DNA of 19,656 nucleotides from an uncultured Oscillospiraceae bacterium (GTDB taxonomy: Bacteria > Bacillota > Clostridia > Oscillospirales > Oscillospiraceae), in NCBI GenBank assembly GCA_900756715.1, contig CAAELC010000036.1:1-19656 (forward strand). The letters run 5' to 3'. The notes under the pieces are model-generated. The model did not search any database and was not told the DNA's origin. It saw nothing but the letters and a program-made list of their open reading frames with translations. The position numbers and the translations under genes are program-made. Below, in pieces: positions 6,839-15,090 of this stretch; positions within the stretch are counted from its first letter, which is position 1, and every line of letters starts with the position of its first letter.

Positions 6839-7255
6839 ATGACGGGACAGTATGCCCATAATATTGACGCCAAGGGGCGCCTGTTTATCCCTGCCAAGCT
6901 GCGGGAGGAGCTGGGAAAGACCTTTCATGTGACCGTGGGAATGAACCACTGCCTGACCATCTACTCGGACGAGAGCTGGGCGGCGTTCACAGATAAGGTG
7001 CGGGAAATGCCCTACAGCAAGGCCAGAGCGCTGCGGGCGCTGTTCGCCAATGCCTCTGATTGCGAGCCGGACGCGCAGGGCCGCATTCTGATTCCTGCCA
7101 AGCTGCGGGAATATGCGGGTCTTGAAAAAGAAGTGGTGGTCATCGGCAGCTTTGACCGGGCGGAAATCTGGAACGCCCGGCGCTGGGCTGAGGAGGAGGC
7201 CGCAGCCTTTGATTCCGGGGCGCTGGAGCGGGCCATGGAAGAAATGGGGCTGTAA
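6839..7255 (+). CDS. mraZ: Transcriptional regulator MraZ
   Basis: This 138-residue protein has the two SpoVT/AbrB-like halves of MraZ. The first starts with YAHNIDAKGRLFIPAKLRE (about 5-23), and the second repeats the pattern as CEPDAQGRILIPAKLREY (about 74-91). MraZ forms ring-shaped oligomers and represses the dcw operon at direct TGGG repeats; matching repeats lie at 6747-6762, which suggests autoregulation. ATG 6839 follows a perfect AAGGAGGTGA (6824-6833). An in-frame GTG at 6746 would add 31 residues, but it overlaps the putative operator and has no ribosome site. It is the first gene of the cluster, followed by rsmH after 3 nt. Confidence 0.96.
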   Translation: MTGQYAHNIDAKGRLFIPAKLREELGKTFHVTVGMNHCLTIYSDESWAAFTDKVREMPYSKARALRALFANASDCEPDAQGRILIPAKLREYAGLEKEVVVIGSFDRAEIWNARRWAEEEAAAFDSGALERAMEEMGL

Positions 7256-7258
7256 ACG

Positions 7259-8218
7259 ATGGAGCATGACAGACTGGCCGATCAGGCCTATGGACATAAG
7301 CCGGTTCTGCTGGAGGAGTGCCTGACGGCGCTGAACATCCGGCCCGACGGCATTTATCTGGATGGAACGCTGGGCCGGGCGGGCCATTCATACGAGATTG
7401 CCTCCCGCTTGGGAGAGAACGGCCGGCTCATCGGGCTGGACCGGGATGAAACGGCGCTGGCAGCTGCGCAGGAGAGACTGGCTTCTTTTATGAACCGCGT
7501 GACGCTGGTGCACAGTAACTTCAGCCTGGTGGGACAGGTACTGGATGAATTGGGCATTGCAGGCGTGGATGGGATGCTGTTTGATTTGGGCGTGTCCTCT
7601 CCTCAGCTGGACGAGGCGGAGCGTGGCTTTTCCTACATGCACGACGCGCCGCTGGACATGCGCAAGGATCGGACGGCAGCCCTGACGGCCCGGGAAGTTG
7701 TGAACTGCTGGAGCTATGAGGAGCTGCGAAGAATCCTGTTTGAATACGGCGAGGAGCGGTATGCCCCGGTGATCGCGAAGCATATTGTCCGTGCCCGGGA
7801 GCAGCAGCCCATTGAAACCACGGGCCAGCTTTCCAACATTATCCGGGGGGCTATGCCTGCGGCGGCTCTGCGGGAAAAGCAGCACCCGGCCAAGCGCAGC
7901 TTTCAGGCCGTCCGCATTGCGGTGAACGACGAACTGGGAGAACTGGAGCCCATGCTGCGGGCCGCGGCGGAGCATCTGAAGCCCGGCGGGCGGCTGGCGG
8001 TTATCAGCTTCCACTCGCTGGAAGACAGGATCGTGAAAAAAACCATGCAGGATCTGGCGACAGGATGCACCTGCCCGCCATCGTTTCCGGTATGTGTGTG
8101 CGGGAAAAAGCCGAAAATGAAGCTGGTAAGCCGCAAGCCCATTACGGCGGGTGAGGCAGAACTTGCGTATAATCCGCGCGCCAGAAGCGCTAAGCTGCGG
8201 GTGGCGGAGAAGCTATAA
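7259..8218 (+). CDS. rsmH: 16S rRNA (cytosine1402-N4)-methyltransferase RsmH
   Basis: This 319-residue protein is of normal RsmH (MraW) length. It begins with the family hallmark HKPVLLEECL (13-22), followed by the SAM-binding segment DGTLGRAGHS (35-44). Downstream are FDLGVSSPQLDEAERGFSY and, near the C-terminus, ISFHSLEDRIVK. It N4-methylates C1402 in the ribosomal P site. It starts 3 nt after mraZ, with only a weak purine-rich stretch upstream, so translation probably depends on coupling to mraZ. The mraZ-rsmH pair is nearly universal at the head of dcw clusters. Confidence 0.96.
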   Translation: MEHDRLADQAYGHKPVLLEECLTALNIRPDGIYLDGTLGRAGHSYEIASRLGENGRLIGLDRDETALAAAQERLASFMNRVTLVHSNFSLVGQVLDELGIAGVDGMLFDLGVSSPQLDEAERGFSYMHDAPLDMRKDRTAALTAREVVNCWSYEELRRILFEYGEERYAPVIAKHIVRAREQQPIETTGQLSNIIRGAMPAAALREKQHPAKRSFQAVRIAVNDELGELEPMLRAAAEHLKPGGRLAVISFHSLEDRIVKKTMQDLATGCTCPPSFPVCVCGKKPKMKLVSRKPITAGEAELAYNPRARSAKLRVAEKL

Positions 8219-8269
8219 ATATAAAAGAGTAAGGAACAGAAAAGAACACGAAGGAAAGGATGTTGGCCC

Positions 8270-8812
8270 GTGGCCCAGAATAATCAAAAACGCCGGTATG
8301 GCTATACAGATGGCTCTCTTGCCTATGATCTGGATGCACTTGTCAGGGAACGGGCTTTGGAGGAGGCCGGCAGGCCGGAACCGCAGCGTGCGCCGGAGCC
8401 GGCTGCCCGTCCCCAGCGCCGTCCTGCTGCCCGCCCGGCGGCGCGGTTGTCTCCCCTGACAGTGGTGGGTACCGTTGTGGTGACGGTGATGGCGGTGGTG
8501 GTGCTGCTGGGCTATGTGCAGCTGACGAAAATTTCCGCCAATGTCACGGAAATGAAGGACGAGATCAGCGCCCTGCAGGAGGAGCATGTCTCCCTGCTGA
8601 CGGCCTACGAGCGCACCTTCGACATGACCACCATCAAGGAAACCGCCGAGGCGGCGGGCATGAAAAAACCCACCAGCGGGCAGATTGAATATGTGGAGCT
8701 GCCCAGCAGCAACCGCACGGTGGTGTATCAGGCGGAAAAATCTCCTGTGCTGGAAAATGCGGCGGCAGGAGTGAAAAAGGCCGTTGCCGCAGTGGTGGAA
8801 TATTTCAGATGA
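8270..8812 (+). CDS. ftsL: FtsL-like septum formation protein with an Arg/Pro/Ala-rich cytoplasmic tail
   Basis: This 180-residue bitopic membrane protein sits in the FtsL position between rsmH and the PBP gene. Residues 1-60 are cytoplasmic, low in complexity and rich in Pro, Ala and Arg (11 Arg). A single membrane segment spans about 63-84. A short heptad-like coil (about 85-115) and an extracytoplasmic tail follow. FtsL proteins pair with DivIC/FtsB through this coil and recruit and activate FtsW and its PBP. Primary sequences in this family are poorly conserved, so the call rests mainly on topology and position. The start is a GTG (8270) with AAGGA at 8256-8260; a nearby ATG at 8260 is out of frame and stops after seven codons. 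The cytoplasmic tail is longer than in many FtsL proteins. Confidence 0.75.
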   Translation: MAQNNQKRRYGYTDGSLAYDLDALVRERALEEAGRPEPQRAPEPAARPQRRPAARPAARLSPLTVVGTVVVTVMAVVVLLGYVQLTKISANVTEMKDEISALQEEHVSLLTAYERTFDMTTIKETAEAAGMKKPTSGQIEYVELPSSNRTVVYQAEKSPVLENAAAGVKKAVAAVVEYFR

Positions 8813-8835
8813 AGCAAACCATATAGTGGAGATAT

Positions 8836-8869
8836 GCAAGGAGTAAGAAGGAGACTTCTTGCTCCTTGT
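8836..8869 (+). promoter_or_regulatory. Long GNRA-capped RNA hairpin between the ftsL-like and PBP genes
   Basis: Arms 8837-8850 and 8855-8868 pair over 14 bp with one G-U wobble, extendable by another G-U at 8836/8869. They enclose the tetraloop GAGA, a stable GNRA type. No U-run follows, so it is not an ordinary terminator. The left arm and loop contain two Shine-Dalgarno-like stretches (AAGGAG at 8838-8843 and 8848-8853) that would be hidden in the fold. It ends 47 nt before the PBP start. Roles in mRNA processing, stability or translation control are possible. Confidence 0.6.
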
Positions 8870-8915
8870 CCGCCGTCAGAGACAGTTGGACGCGGAAGCC
8901 GTCAGGGAGGCAGGC

Positions 8916-11174
8916 ATGGCAAATCAAGGCTTTGAACCCAATCGAAAAAACGAAAAAATCCGCCGGGCGAACCGGACGATTCAGAACCGGACAGTAATTC
9001 TGATGCTGATATTCGGCGTGCTGGTGTTTCTGTTGCTGTTGGGGCAGCTGTACAAGGTGCAGATCAGCCGCCACGACGAGCTGCAGGCCAAAGCGCTGAA
9101 CCAGCAGACAAGAAGCACGGAGGTCACGGCCTCACGGGGCACCATCTATGACCGGAGCGGAAACATTATGGCGATTTCCGCCACGGCGGAAACGGTGTTC
9201 CTGTCGCCCAAAGAGCTCAACGATGCACTGAACGACAAAGATAACCCCGTGACATGGACGAAGGAGAGCGTGGCCGAGAAGCTGGCGCAGATCCTGCAGA
9301 TCAACGCAGAGAGTATCCTGAAGAAGATGGAGCGCACCGACTCACAGTATGAGGTGCTGAAGCTGCGGGCAGATGAGGAGGTGGCCGATCAGGTACGCAC
9401 CTATATCAACGAAAGCGGCGTCAGCGGCGTGTATCTGGTGACGGATGCCAAACGGTACTATCCGTATGGGTCGCTGGCCTCGCACATCATCGGCTTTGTG
9501 GGCACAGACAATAGCGGCCTGTACGGGCTGGAGGCCCGGTATGACGATGAACTGCAGGGCCAGACCGGGCTGGTGGTTACTGCCAAGGACCCCACGGGCA
9601 ACGACATGCTGTATGAATACGAGCAATACTACGCGGCTCAGAACGGCAACGATCTGGTGCTGACCATTGACGCTACCGTCCAGTATTATCTGGAAAAAAA
9701 TCTGGCCGCCATGGCGCAGGAGTATAACGCGAAAAACGGCGCCACCGGCATTATCATGGATGTGACCACCGGCGCAATTGTGGCCATGGCCTCCTATCCC
9801 ACCTATGACCTGAATGATGCGTCCACCGTGCAGGACAGCGTGCTCAAGGCGCAGATTGAAAGCGGCGCGGCTACGCTGGGCGATATGCAGCTGCGGCAGT
9901 GGCGCAACAAGGCGCTGAACGACACCTTCGAGCCGGGCTCCACCTTTAAGACCCTGACGCTGGCGGCGGCGCTGGAGGAAGGGGTCATCGACACCTCCAC
10001 CACCTATGACTGCACCGGCTCCATCCATGTGCTGGATGCTACCATCCACTGCAGCAATACGGCCGGCCATGGACACCAGACGCTGGAGGAGACGGCGGGA
10101 AATTCCTGCAACCCGGCCTTTATTACCTACGGCCTGCGGCTGGGACAGGAAAAATTTTACCAATATATGAGGGACTTTGGCCTGATGGAAGGTACCGGCA
10201 TTGATCTTGACGGCGAGGCTACCGGTATTTTCATGAGCCCGGATTCCTTTTCGGAACTGGATTTGGCCTGCTATGCCTTCGGCCAGAACTTCAATGTAAC
10301 GCCCATTGCGCTGATTACCGCGCAGGCGGCGTGCATCAACGGCGGATACCTGCACACACCCTATGTGGTGGAACGGGTGGTGGACAGTGAAGGAAATGTC
10401 CTTTCCCAGCAGGATACCACACCGGTGCGGCAGGTGGTCAGCGAGGAAACCTCTCAGACCGTGCGGGAATGTCTGGAGTATGTTGTGTCCTCCGGAACGG
10501 GCCGCAACGGGCAGGTCAGCGGCTACCGCATCGGCGGCAAGACCGGCACGGCGGATAAGGGAAAGACCGGCGATGTGGTGGTTTCCTTCATGTGCTTTGC
10601 CCCGGCAGATGATCCCAAGTATATTATGCTTTTGACCATGGACACACCCAGCCGGGAGGATCGCACGCCCTCCGGCGGCGGCATGGTGGCCCCGGTTGCC
10701 AGCCGGATTATGGCGGAGGTGCTGCCCTATCTGGGCGTGGAGCCTTCGTACTCGGCAGAGGAGCTGCTGGGCGCGGATACAACGGTCCCCTATGTGATTG
10801 GCATGAGCACGGCGGATGCCCAGCAGAGAGTGACCGACAGGGGCTTTTCCGTGAAGGTGGTGGGGGATGGCGACACCATTACCGACCAGACGCCCATCGG
10901 CGGCACGGTGATCCCGGGAAAGAGCCGCATCATACTCTATGCCGGAGAGAGCAAGCCAGATACCATGTGTACCGTGCCCTCCCTTGTGGGCAAGAGCGCC
11001 AGTGAGGCCAATACGGCCGTGACCAATGCGGGGCTGCTGATCCGGTTCAGCGGCACCACAGACAGCGGCTCCAGCAGCATCCATGTGATCGACCAGTCCC
11101 ACGAGGCAGGCAGTCAGGTGGAAGCGGGAACGGTTATTACCGTGCAGCTCAGCGACAGCGGCGTATCGGATTAA
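8916..11174 (+). CDS. Class B penicillin-binding protein with PASTA repeats (FtsI/PBP2x/SpoVD type)
   Basis: This 752-residue septal transpeptidase has a short basic cytoplasmic tail, a membrane anchor (about 26-46), and a dimerisation/pedestal domain starting around SRGTIYDRSG (73-82). A transpeptidase domain follows, with SxxK as STFK (342-345), SxN as SCN (397-399) and KTGT (542-545). Two C-terminal PASTA domains lie at about 622-677 and 684-747. It cross-links peptidoglycan at the division site with FtsW. Vegetative PBP2x/FtsI and the sporulation enzyme SpoVD share this architecture, and clostridial dcw clusters may hold either, so I give no symbol. ATG 8916 has GGGAGG at 8905-8910. An in-frame TTG at 8859, with AAGGAG inside the upstream hairpin, could add 19 residues but is less likely. 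All catalytic motifs are intact. Confidence 0.93.
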   Translation: MANQGFEPNRKNEKIRRANRTIQNRTVILMLIFGVLVFLLLLGQLYKVQISRHDELQAKALNQQTRSTEVTASRGTIYDRSGNIMAISATAETVFLSPKELNDALNDKDNPVTWTKESVAEKLAQILQINAESILKKMERTDSQYEVLKLRADEEVADQVRTYINESGVSGVYLVTDAKRYYPYGSLASHIIGFVGTDNSGLYGLEARYDDELQGQTGLVVTAKDPTGNDMLYEYEQYYAAQNGNDLVLTIDATVQYYLEKNLAAMAQEYNAKNGATGIIMDVTTGAIVAMASYPTYDLNDASTVQDSVLKAQIESGAATLGDMQLRQWRNKALNDTFEPGSTFKTLTLAAALEEGVIDTSTTYDCTGSIHVLDATIHCSNTAGHGHQTLEETAGNSCNPAFITYGLRLGQEKFYQYMRDFGLMEGTGIDLDGEATGIFMSPDSFSELDLACYAFGQNFNVTPIALITAQAACINGGYLHTPYVVERVVDSEGNVLSQQDTTPVRQVVSEETSQTVRECLEYVVSSGTGRNGQVSGYRIGGKTGTADKGKTGDVVVSFMCFAPADDPKYIMLLTMDTPSREDRTPSGGGMVAPVASRIMAEVLPYLGVEPSYSAEELLGADTTVPYVIGMSTADAQQRVTDRGFSVKVVGDGDTITDQTPIGGTVIPGKSRIILYAGESKPDTMCTVPSLVGKSASEANTAVTNAGLLIRFSGTTDSGSSSIHVIDQSHEAGSQVEAGTVITVQLSDSGVSD

Positions 11175-11204
11175 AAAGCGGATCAGGAGGAAAGGAGTGA
11201 GCCG

Positions 11205-12647
11205 ATGCGGCTTGACACCTTACTCGATCAGATAAAGGTTGCAGCCTCCAATGTGCCGGGGGATCTGGAAATAACCGGCGTGTGCTGCGACTCAAACCGG
11301 GTTCAGCCGGGAAACCTGTTTGCAGCCATTCCCGGCACACATCAGGATGGGAGCTGCTACGCCTGTCAGGCCATGAGCCGGGGAGCGGCCTGCATCCTGT
11401 GCCGGCGCAGCGGCAGAGCCTGTGCACTGCCCCATGTGGAGGTGGAGCAGGTGCGCCCGGCGCTGGCCGCAGCTGCAGCCAATTGGTATGGACATCCTGC
11501 AAAAGAGCTTTCGGTAATCGGAGTGACCGGCACCAACGGAAAAACCACCTCTACTTATCTCATCCGTCATATTCTGCAAACGGCGGCGGGAAAAGAGGTA
11601 GGATTGATCGGCACAGTGTGTACGATTATCGGTGGGTGCGAAGTGCCTGCCGAGCGCACCACCCCGGACGCTGTGGCTCTGCAGCGGATGCTGCGGCAGA
11701 TGGTGTCCTCCGGGTGTGACAGCTGCGTGATGGAGGTATCCTCCCACGCACTCAGCCAGCATCGGACAGACCAGATTCCGTTTCGGGTGGGCCTTTTTAC
11801 AAACCTGACGGAAGACCATCTGGACTATCATGGAGACATGAGGCACTATTGCAGAGCCAAAGCAAGGCTGTTTCAAAGCTGTCAGGCCGCCGTTTACAAC
11901 CGGGATGACCCATGGAGCGACGCTGTGCTGGCGGGAAGCACCTGCCCGGCATTCAGCTATGGAACAGACCGGCGTGCCTGCCTGCGGGCAGAGGACATCC
12001 GGCTGCAGCGACAGGGGGTGCAGTTCACAGCCTGCTCGGATGGAGAAACGGCTCGGGTGCAGATGCAGATTCCCGGAGGCTTCACGGTGTATAACGCGCT
12101 GGGGGCCATGGGGGTGTGTATGCAGCTGGGCGTGCCGCTTGCAGAGTGTGCCCGCGCGCTGGAGAGTTTTTCCGGCGTACCGGGGCGGATGGAGGCAGTC
12201 AGCACCCACGGCAGGCCATTTTCTGTGCTGGTGGATTACGCTCACACGCCGGATGCACTGGAAAATGTGCTGCGCACGGCGCGGGGATTTGCCCGGGGAC
12301 GGGTGGTGGCCCTGTTCGGCTGCGGCGGCGACCGGGAAAGAGAAAAGCGGCCTAAGATGGGGGCGATTGCGGCACAGTACGCAGATTTTGTAATCGTGAC
12401 CAGCGACAACCCCCGTGGGGAGGAGCCGGAGGACATCATTGAGGAGATTTTGCCGGGACTTGCCGGGGGACAGACGCCTTATGTAGTGATTCCGGACCGG
12501 AAAGAGGCCATTCGTTATGCGGTGGAGCACGCCCGACGGGAGGATGTGATTCTGCTGTGCGGCAAGGGACACGAGGCATATCAGGAAAGCAAGGGGCGGC
12601 GGGAACCGATGGATGACCGGCTGCTGGCGGCTGCTCTGCTGGAATAA
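11205..12647 (+). CDS. murE: UDP-MurNAc-tripeptide synthetase MurE (meso-DAP type)
   Basis: This 480-residue Mur ligase adds the third amino acid to UDP-MurNAc-L-Ala-D-Glu in the cytoplasm, using ATP. The P-loop is GVTGTNGKTT (106-115). The central domain has TTPDA, MEVSSHAL and NLTEDHLDYHG, followed by a lysine in the YCRAKARLF segment that is carbamylated in this family. The C-terminal domain carries VDYAHTPDALENVL and DNPR (401-404). DNPR is the signature of enzymes that add meso-diaminopimelate; lysine-adding homologues differ here. ATG 11205 follows AAAGGAG (11191-11197). The gene lies 30 nt after the PBP and 41 nt before mraY. No murF is present in between. Confidence 0.96.
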   Translation: MRLDTLLDQIKVAASNVPGDLEITGVCCDSNRVQPGNLFAAIPGTHQDGSCYACQAMSRGAACILCRRSGRACALPHVEVEQVRPALAAAAANWYGHPAKELSVIGVTGTNGKTTSTYLIRHILQTAAGKEVGLIGTVCTIIGGCEVPAERTTPDAVALQRMLRQMVSSGCDSCVMEVSSHALSQHRTDQIPFRVGLFTNLTEDHLDYHGDMRHYCRAKARLFQSCQAAVYNRDDPWSDAVLAGSTCPAFSYGTDRRACLRAEDIRLQRQGVQFTACSDGETARVQMQIPGGFTVYNALGAMGVCMQLGVPLAECARALESFSGVPGRMEAVSTHGRPFSVLVDYAHTPDALENVLRTARGFARGRVVALFGCGGDREREKRPKMGAIAAQYADFVIVTSDNPRGEEPEDIIEEILPGLAGGQTPYVVIPDRKEAIRYAVEHARREDVILLCGKGHEAYQESKGRREPMDDRLLAAALLE

Positions 12648-12688
12648 AACAAAAGAACGCTGCATGAGGCGGCGAGAAGGAGAAGGGT

Positions 12689-13681
12689 ATGTTGAAGATT
12701 TTACTGGCCTGCGCGGTAAGCTTTGTTATTACCGCTGTGGCGGGCAGGCTGCTGATCCCGGAGCTGATTAAGCTGAAGGCGGGACAGAGCATCAAGGAGG
12801 ATGGCCCCAAGTGGCACATGACCAAGCAGGGTACCCCCACCATGGGCGGCCTGATGTTTATCATCGGCATCGGTGTTGCGGTGCTGACGGTGGGCTGGCC
12901 GGGCATGGTGAAGGGGGATTTTACCCACCTGTATGTGTATCTGTTTGCGCTGGTATTTGGCGTAATCGGCTACATCGACGACTATCAGAAGGTGAAGCAC
13001 CACCAGAACACCGGACTGACGGCCATGCAGAAATTTGTGCTGCAGCTGGCGGCAGCCGTGGCGTTTTTGTGCCTGCTGCGTTATGAGGGACATCTGAGCC
13101 CCAACCTGTATGTGCCCTTTTTCAACACGCATATTGTGCTGAATTGGGTGGTATATATGATTCTGGCGGCGTTTATCATTGTGGGAACTGTGAATGCCGT
13201 GAACATCACCGACGGACTGGACGGCCTGTCCTCCAGCGTTACGGTGCCGGTGGCGGCGTTCTTTGCGGTGATGGGCTACTGCTGGAAGAATTACGGACAG
13301 CTGGGTATTTTCGGCGGCGCTATGGTGGGAGGACTGCTTGCCTTCCTGCTGTATAACCACTATCCGGCCAAGGTGTTTATGGGCGACACGGGCTCCCTGT
13401 TTCTGGGCGGAGCAGTGGCAGCGCTGGCCTTTGCTTATGACATGCCGCTGGTGCTGATTCCGGTGGGGATTGTGTATATCTGCGAGACGCTGTCGGATAT
13501 TTTGCAGGTGGGCTATTTCAAGCTGACCCACGGCAAGCGCATTTTCAAGATGGCGCCGCTGCACCATCATTTTGAGATGTGCGGATGGAAGGAAAAGAAA
13601 ATCGTGGCCGTGTTTTCTGCGGTCAGCCTGATTTTCTGCGTGCTGGCGTATCTGGGCGTGCAGGGCCGCTTTGGCATGTAA
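12689..13681 (+). CDS. mraY: Phospho-N-acetylmuramoyl-pentapeptide transferase MraY
   Basis: This 330-residue polytopic membrane enzyme transfers phospho-MurNAc-pentapeptide to undecaprenyl phosphate, making lipid I on the cytoplasmic face. Visible family motifs are KEDGPKWHMTKQGTPTMGG (36-54), the aspartate pair in GYIDDYQK (D97, D98), NITDGLDGL (172-180), MGDTGS (231-236) and the C-terminal PLHHHFE (290-296), whose histidines and aspartates line the Mg2+/nucleotide site. About ten hydrophobic segments fit the fold. AAGGAG at 12677-12682 sets the start. ftsW follows after 64 nt, where many clusters carry murD; there is no trace of it. Confidence 0.97.
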   Translation: MLKILLACAVSFVITAVAGRLLIPELIKLKAGQSIKEDGPKWHMTKQGTPTMGGLMFIIGIGVAVLTVGWPGMVKGDFTHLYVYLFALVFGVIGYIDDYQKVKHHQNTGLTAMQKFVLQLAAAVAFLCLLRYEGHLSPNLYVPFFNTHIVLNWVVYMILAAFIIVGTVNAVNITDGLDGLSSSVTVPVAAFFAVMGYCWKNYGQLGIFGGAMVGGLLAFLLYNHYPAKVFMGDTGSLFLGGAVAALAFAYDMPLVLIPVGIVYICETLSDILQVGYFKLTHGKRIFKMAPLHHHFEMCGWKEKKIVAVFSAVSLIFCVLAYLGVQGRFGM

Positions 13682-13745
13682 GGCACAGATACATGTGACG
13701 CGCAGATATTGACCAAAAATGATCTGAAAGAAAGGAGGGAGAGTC

Positions 13746-15080
13746 ATGCAGACAAGAGAGCGGACCGGACGGCCCGAAACCAGACGGCGGAGCGCGGAGG
13801 AAAGACCCAGAGGCACCGGCTCAGCACGCAGGAGAAGACCTGCCCCGGACAAAGGAGCGGCAGGACGCCCCACAGCGGCGGCAAGGCGCAGACCGGAAAC
13901 CACACCTGCGGCCATGAGTGAGGAAAAGCGGCAGCGCATCCGGCGGATGCAGGAGGCGGCTAAGGGGCCGATGGACATTCCGTTTTTGCTTCTGACACTG
14001 CTTCTGACGGTGATGGGACTTGTGATGCTGTTTTCTGCCAGCTTTCCCTCTGCGTATTACGAGTCCGGCGACCCCACTTATTACCTGAAGCGGCAGGGGT
14101 TATTTGCCCTGATGGGGCTTGTGGCCATGGTGGTGGTCAGCCGCATCAACTATCAGCGCTGGCGCGGGGCGGGCAAGATACTGATGGGACTGGCGATTTT
14201 CCTGCTGGTGCTGGTGCTGATTCCCCATGTGGGAATTACCCACAACAACGCCACCCGGTGGCTGGGAAAGGACGGCGTGCTGACCTTCCAGCCCTCGGAA
14301 ATTGCCAAGCTGGCGGTAATCGTCTATTTTGCCGACACCATCTCCAAGAAGAAAAACAAGATGGAAACATTCCGGGAGGGCATTTTGCCCTATGCGGTGC
14401 TGCTGGGCGTGATTGCCGTTCTGATGCTGCTGGAGCCGCATCTGTCGGGCACCATTCTGATTGTGGGAACCGGCGCTGTGATGATGGTGGTAGGCGGCAT
14501 GAAGGCATGGGTGGCCCTGAGCGGCGTTGGCGGCGTTGGCGTGGTGGCGGTTCTGTATGTAAAGCTGGTGGAATCGGGGGTTATTGCCTACGGAGCGGAC
14601 CGCATCAAGATGTGGAAGGACCCGTTCATTGACCCCCTGCAGGACGGATACCAGATGTGCCAGAGCCTGATTGCCATCGGCTCCGGCGGATTGACCGGCG
14701 TGGGCCTGGGCAAAGGGCGGCAGAAGTTCCTGTATCTGCCGGAGGAGCACAACGACTTTATTTTTGCGGTGGTGTGTGAGGAGCTGGGACTCATTGGCGC
14801 GGCGCTGGTGATGCTGGTGTTTGCGCTGCTGATTCTGCGGGGCTTCTGGGTGGCCCTGCATGCACGGGACCGGTTCGGCACGCTGCTGGCAGTGGGCGTG
14901 ATGACCCAGATCAGCTTGCAGACCTTTTTGAACATTGCGGTGGTCACCGGACTGGTGCCGGCTACCGGAATTTCGCTGCCGTTTTTCAGCTACGGCGGCA
15001 CAGCCCTTGCTCTGCAATTGGTGGAGATGGGCGTTGTACTGAGTGTATCCAGACAGATCCCGGCCCCAAGGGCAGGGTAG
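13746..15080 (+). CDS. ftsW: SEDS peptidoglycan polymerase FtsW with a long Arg-rich N-terminal tail
   Basis: This 444-residue SEDS-family glycosyltransferase polymerises lipid II at the septum with its partner PBP. About ten membrane segments start near residue 78. Family motifs are QPSEIAKLAVIVYFAD, GVGLGKGRQKFLYLPEEHNDFIFA with the conserved extracytoplasmic Asp (D337), and LPFFSYGGTALALQL near the end. The first 70 or so residues are unusual: a cytoplasmic, low-complexity extension with 20 arginines by residue 67. The start is supported by AAAGGAGG (13731-13738), 7 nt before ATG 13746; the in-frame ATG at 13914 has no ribosome site. RodA and SpoVE are close relatives, but placement between mraY and murG supports FtsW. 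Confidence 0.92.
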   Translation: MQTRERTGRPETRRRSAEERPRGTGSARRRRPAPDKGAAGRPTAAARRRPETTPAAMSEEKRQRIRRMQEAAKGPMDIPFLLLTLLLTVMGLVMLFSASFPSAYYESGDPTYYLKRQGLFALMGLVAMVVVSRINYQRWRGAGKILMGLAIFLLVLVLIPHVGITHNNATRWLGKDGVLTFQPSEIAKLAVIVYFADTISKKKNKMETFREGILPYAVLLGVIAVLMLLEPHLSGTILIVGTGAVMMVVGGMKAWVALSGVGGVGVVAVLYVKLVESGVIAYGADRIKMWKDPFIDPLQDGYQMCQSLIAIGSGGLTGVGLGKGRQKFLYLPEEHNDFIFAVVCEELGLIGAALVMLVFALLILRGFWVALHARDRFGTLLAVGVMTQISLQTFLNIAVVTGLVPATGISLPFFSYGGTALALQLVEMGVVLSVSRQIPAPRAG

Positions 15081-15090
15081 GAGGAAGCTT

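Noticed and set aside
8859..8915. TTG start extending the PBP by 19 residues
   Set aside because: Its SD lies inside a stable hairpin and the added residues are not family-like. ATG 8916 has a good SD. It is kept only as an alternative.
13709..13737. TTGACC in the mraY-ftsW gap as a promoter -35 box
   Set aside because: The sequence 17 bp downstream is AAGGAG, the ftsW ribosome site, and no -10-like hexamer is present.
14523..14540. Tandem GGCGTTGGC repeat inside ftsW
   Set aside because: Two 9-bp copies encode Gly-Val-Gly in a membrane segment; short in-frame repeats like this are common in GC-rich coding DNA.
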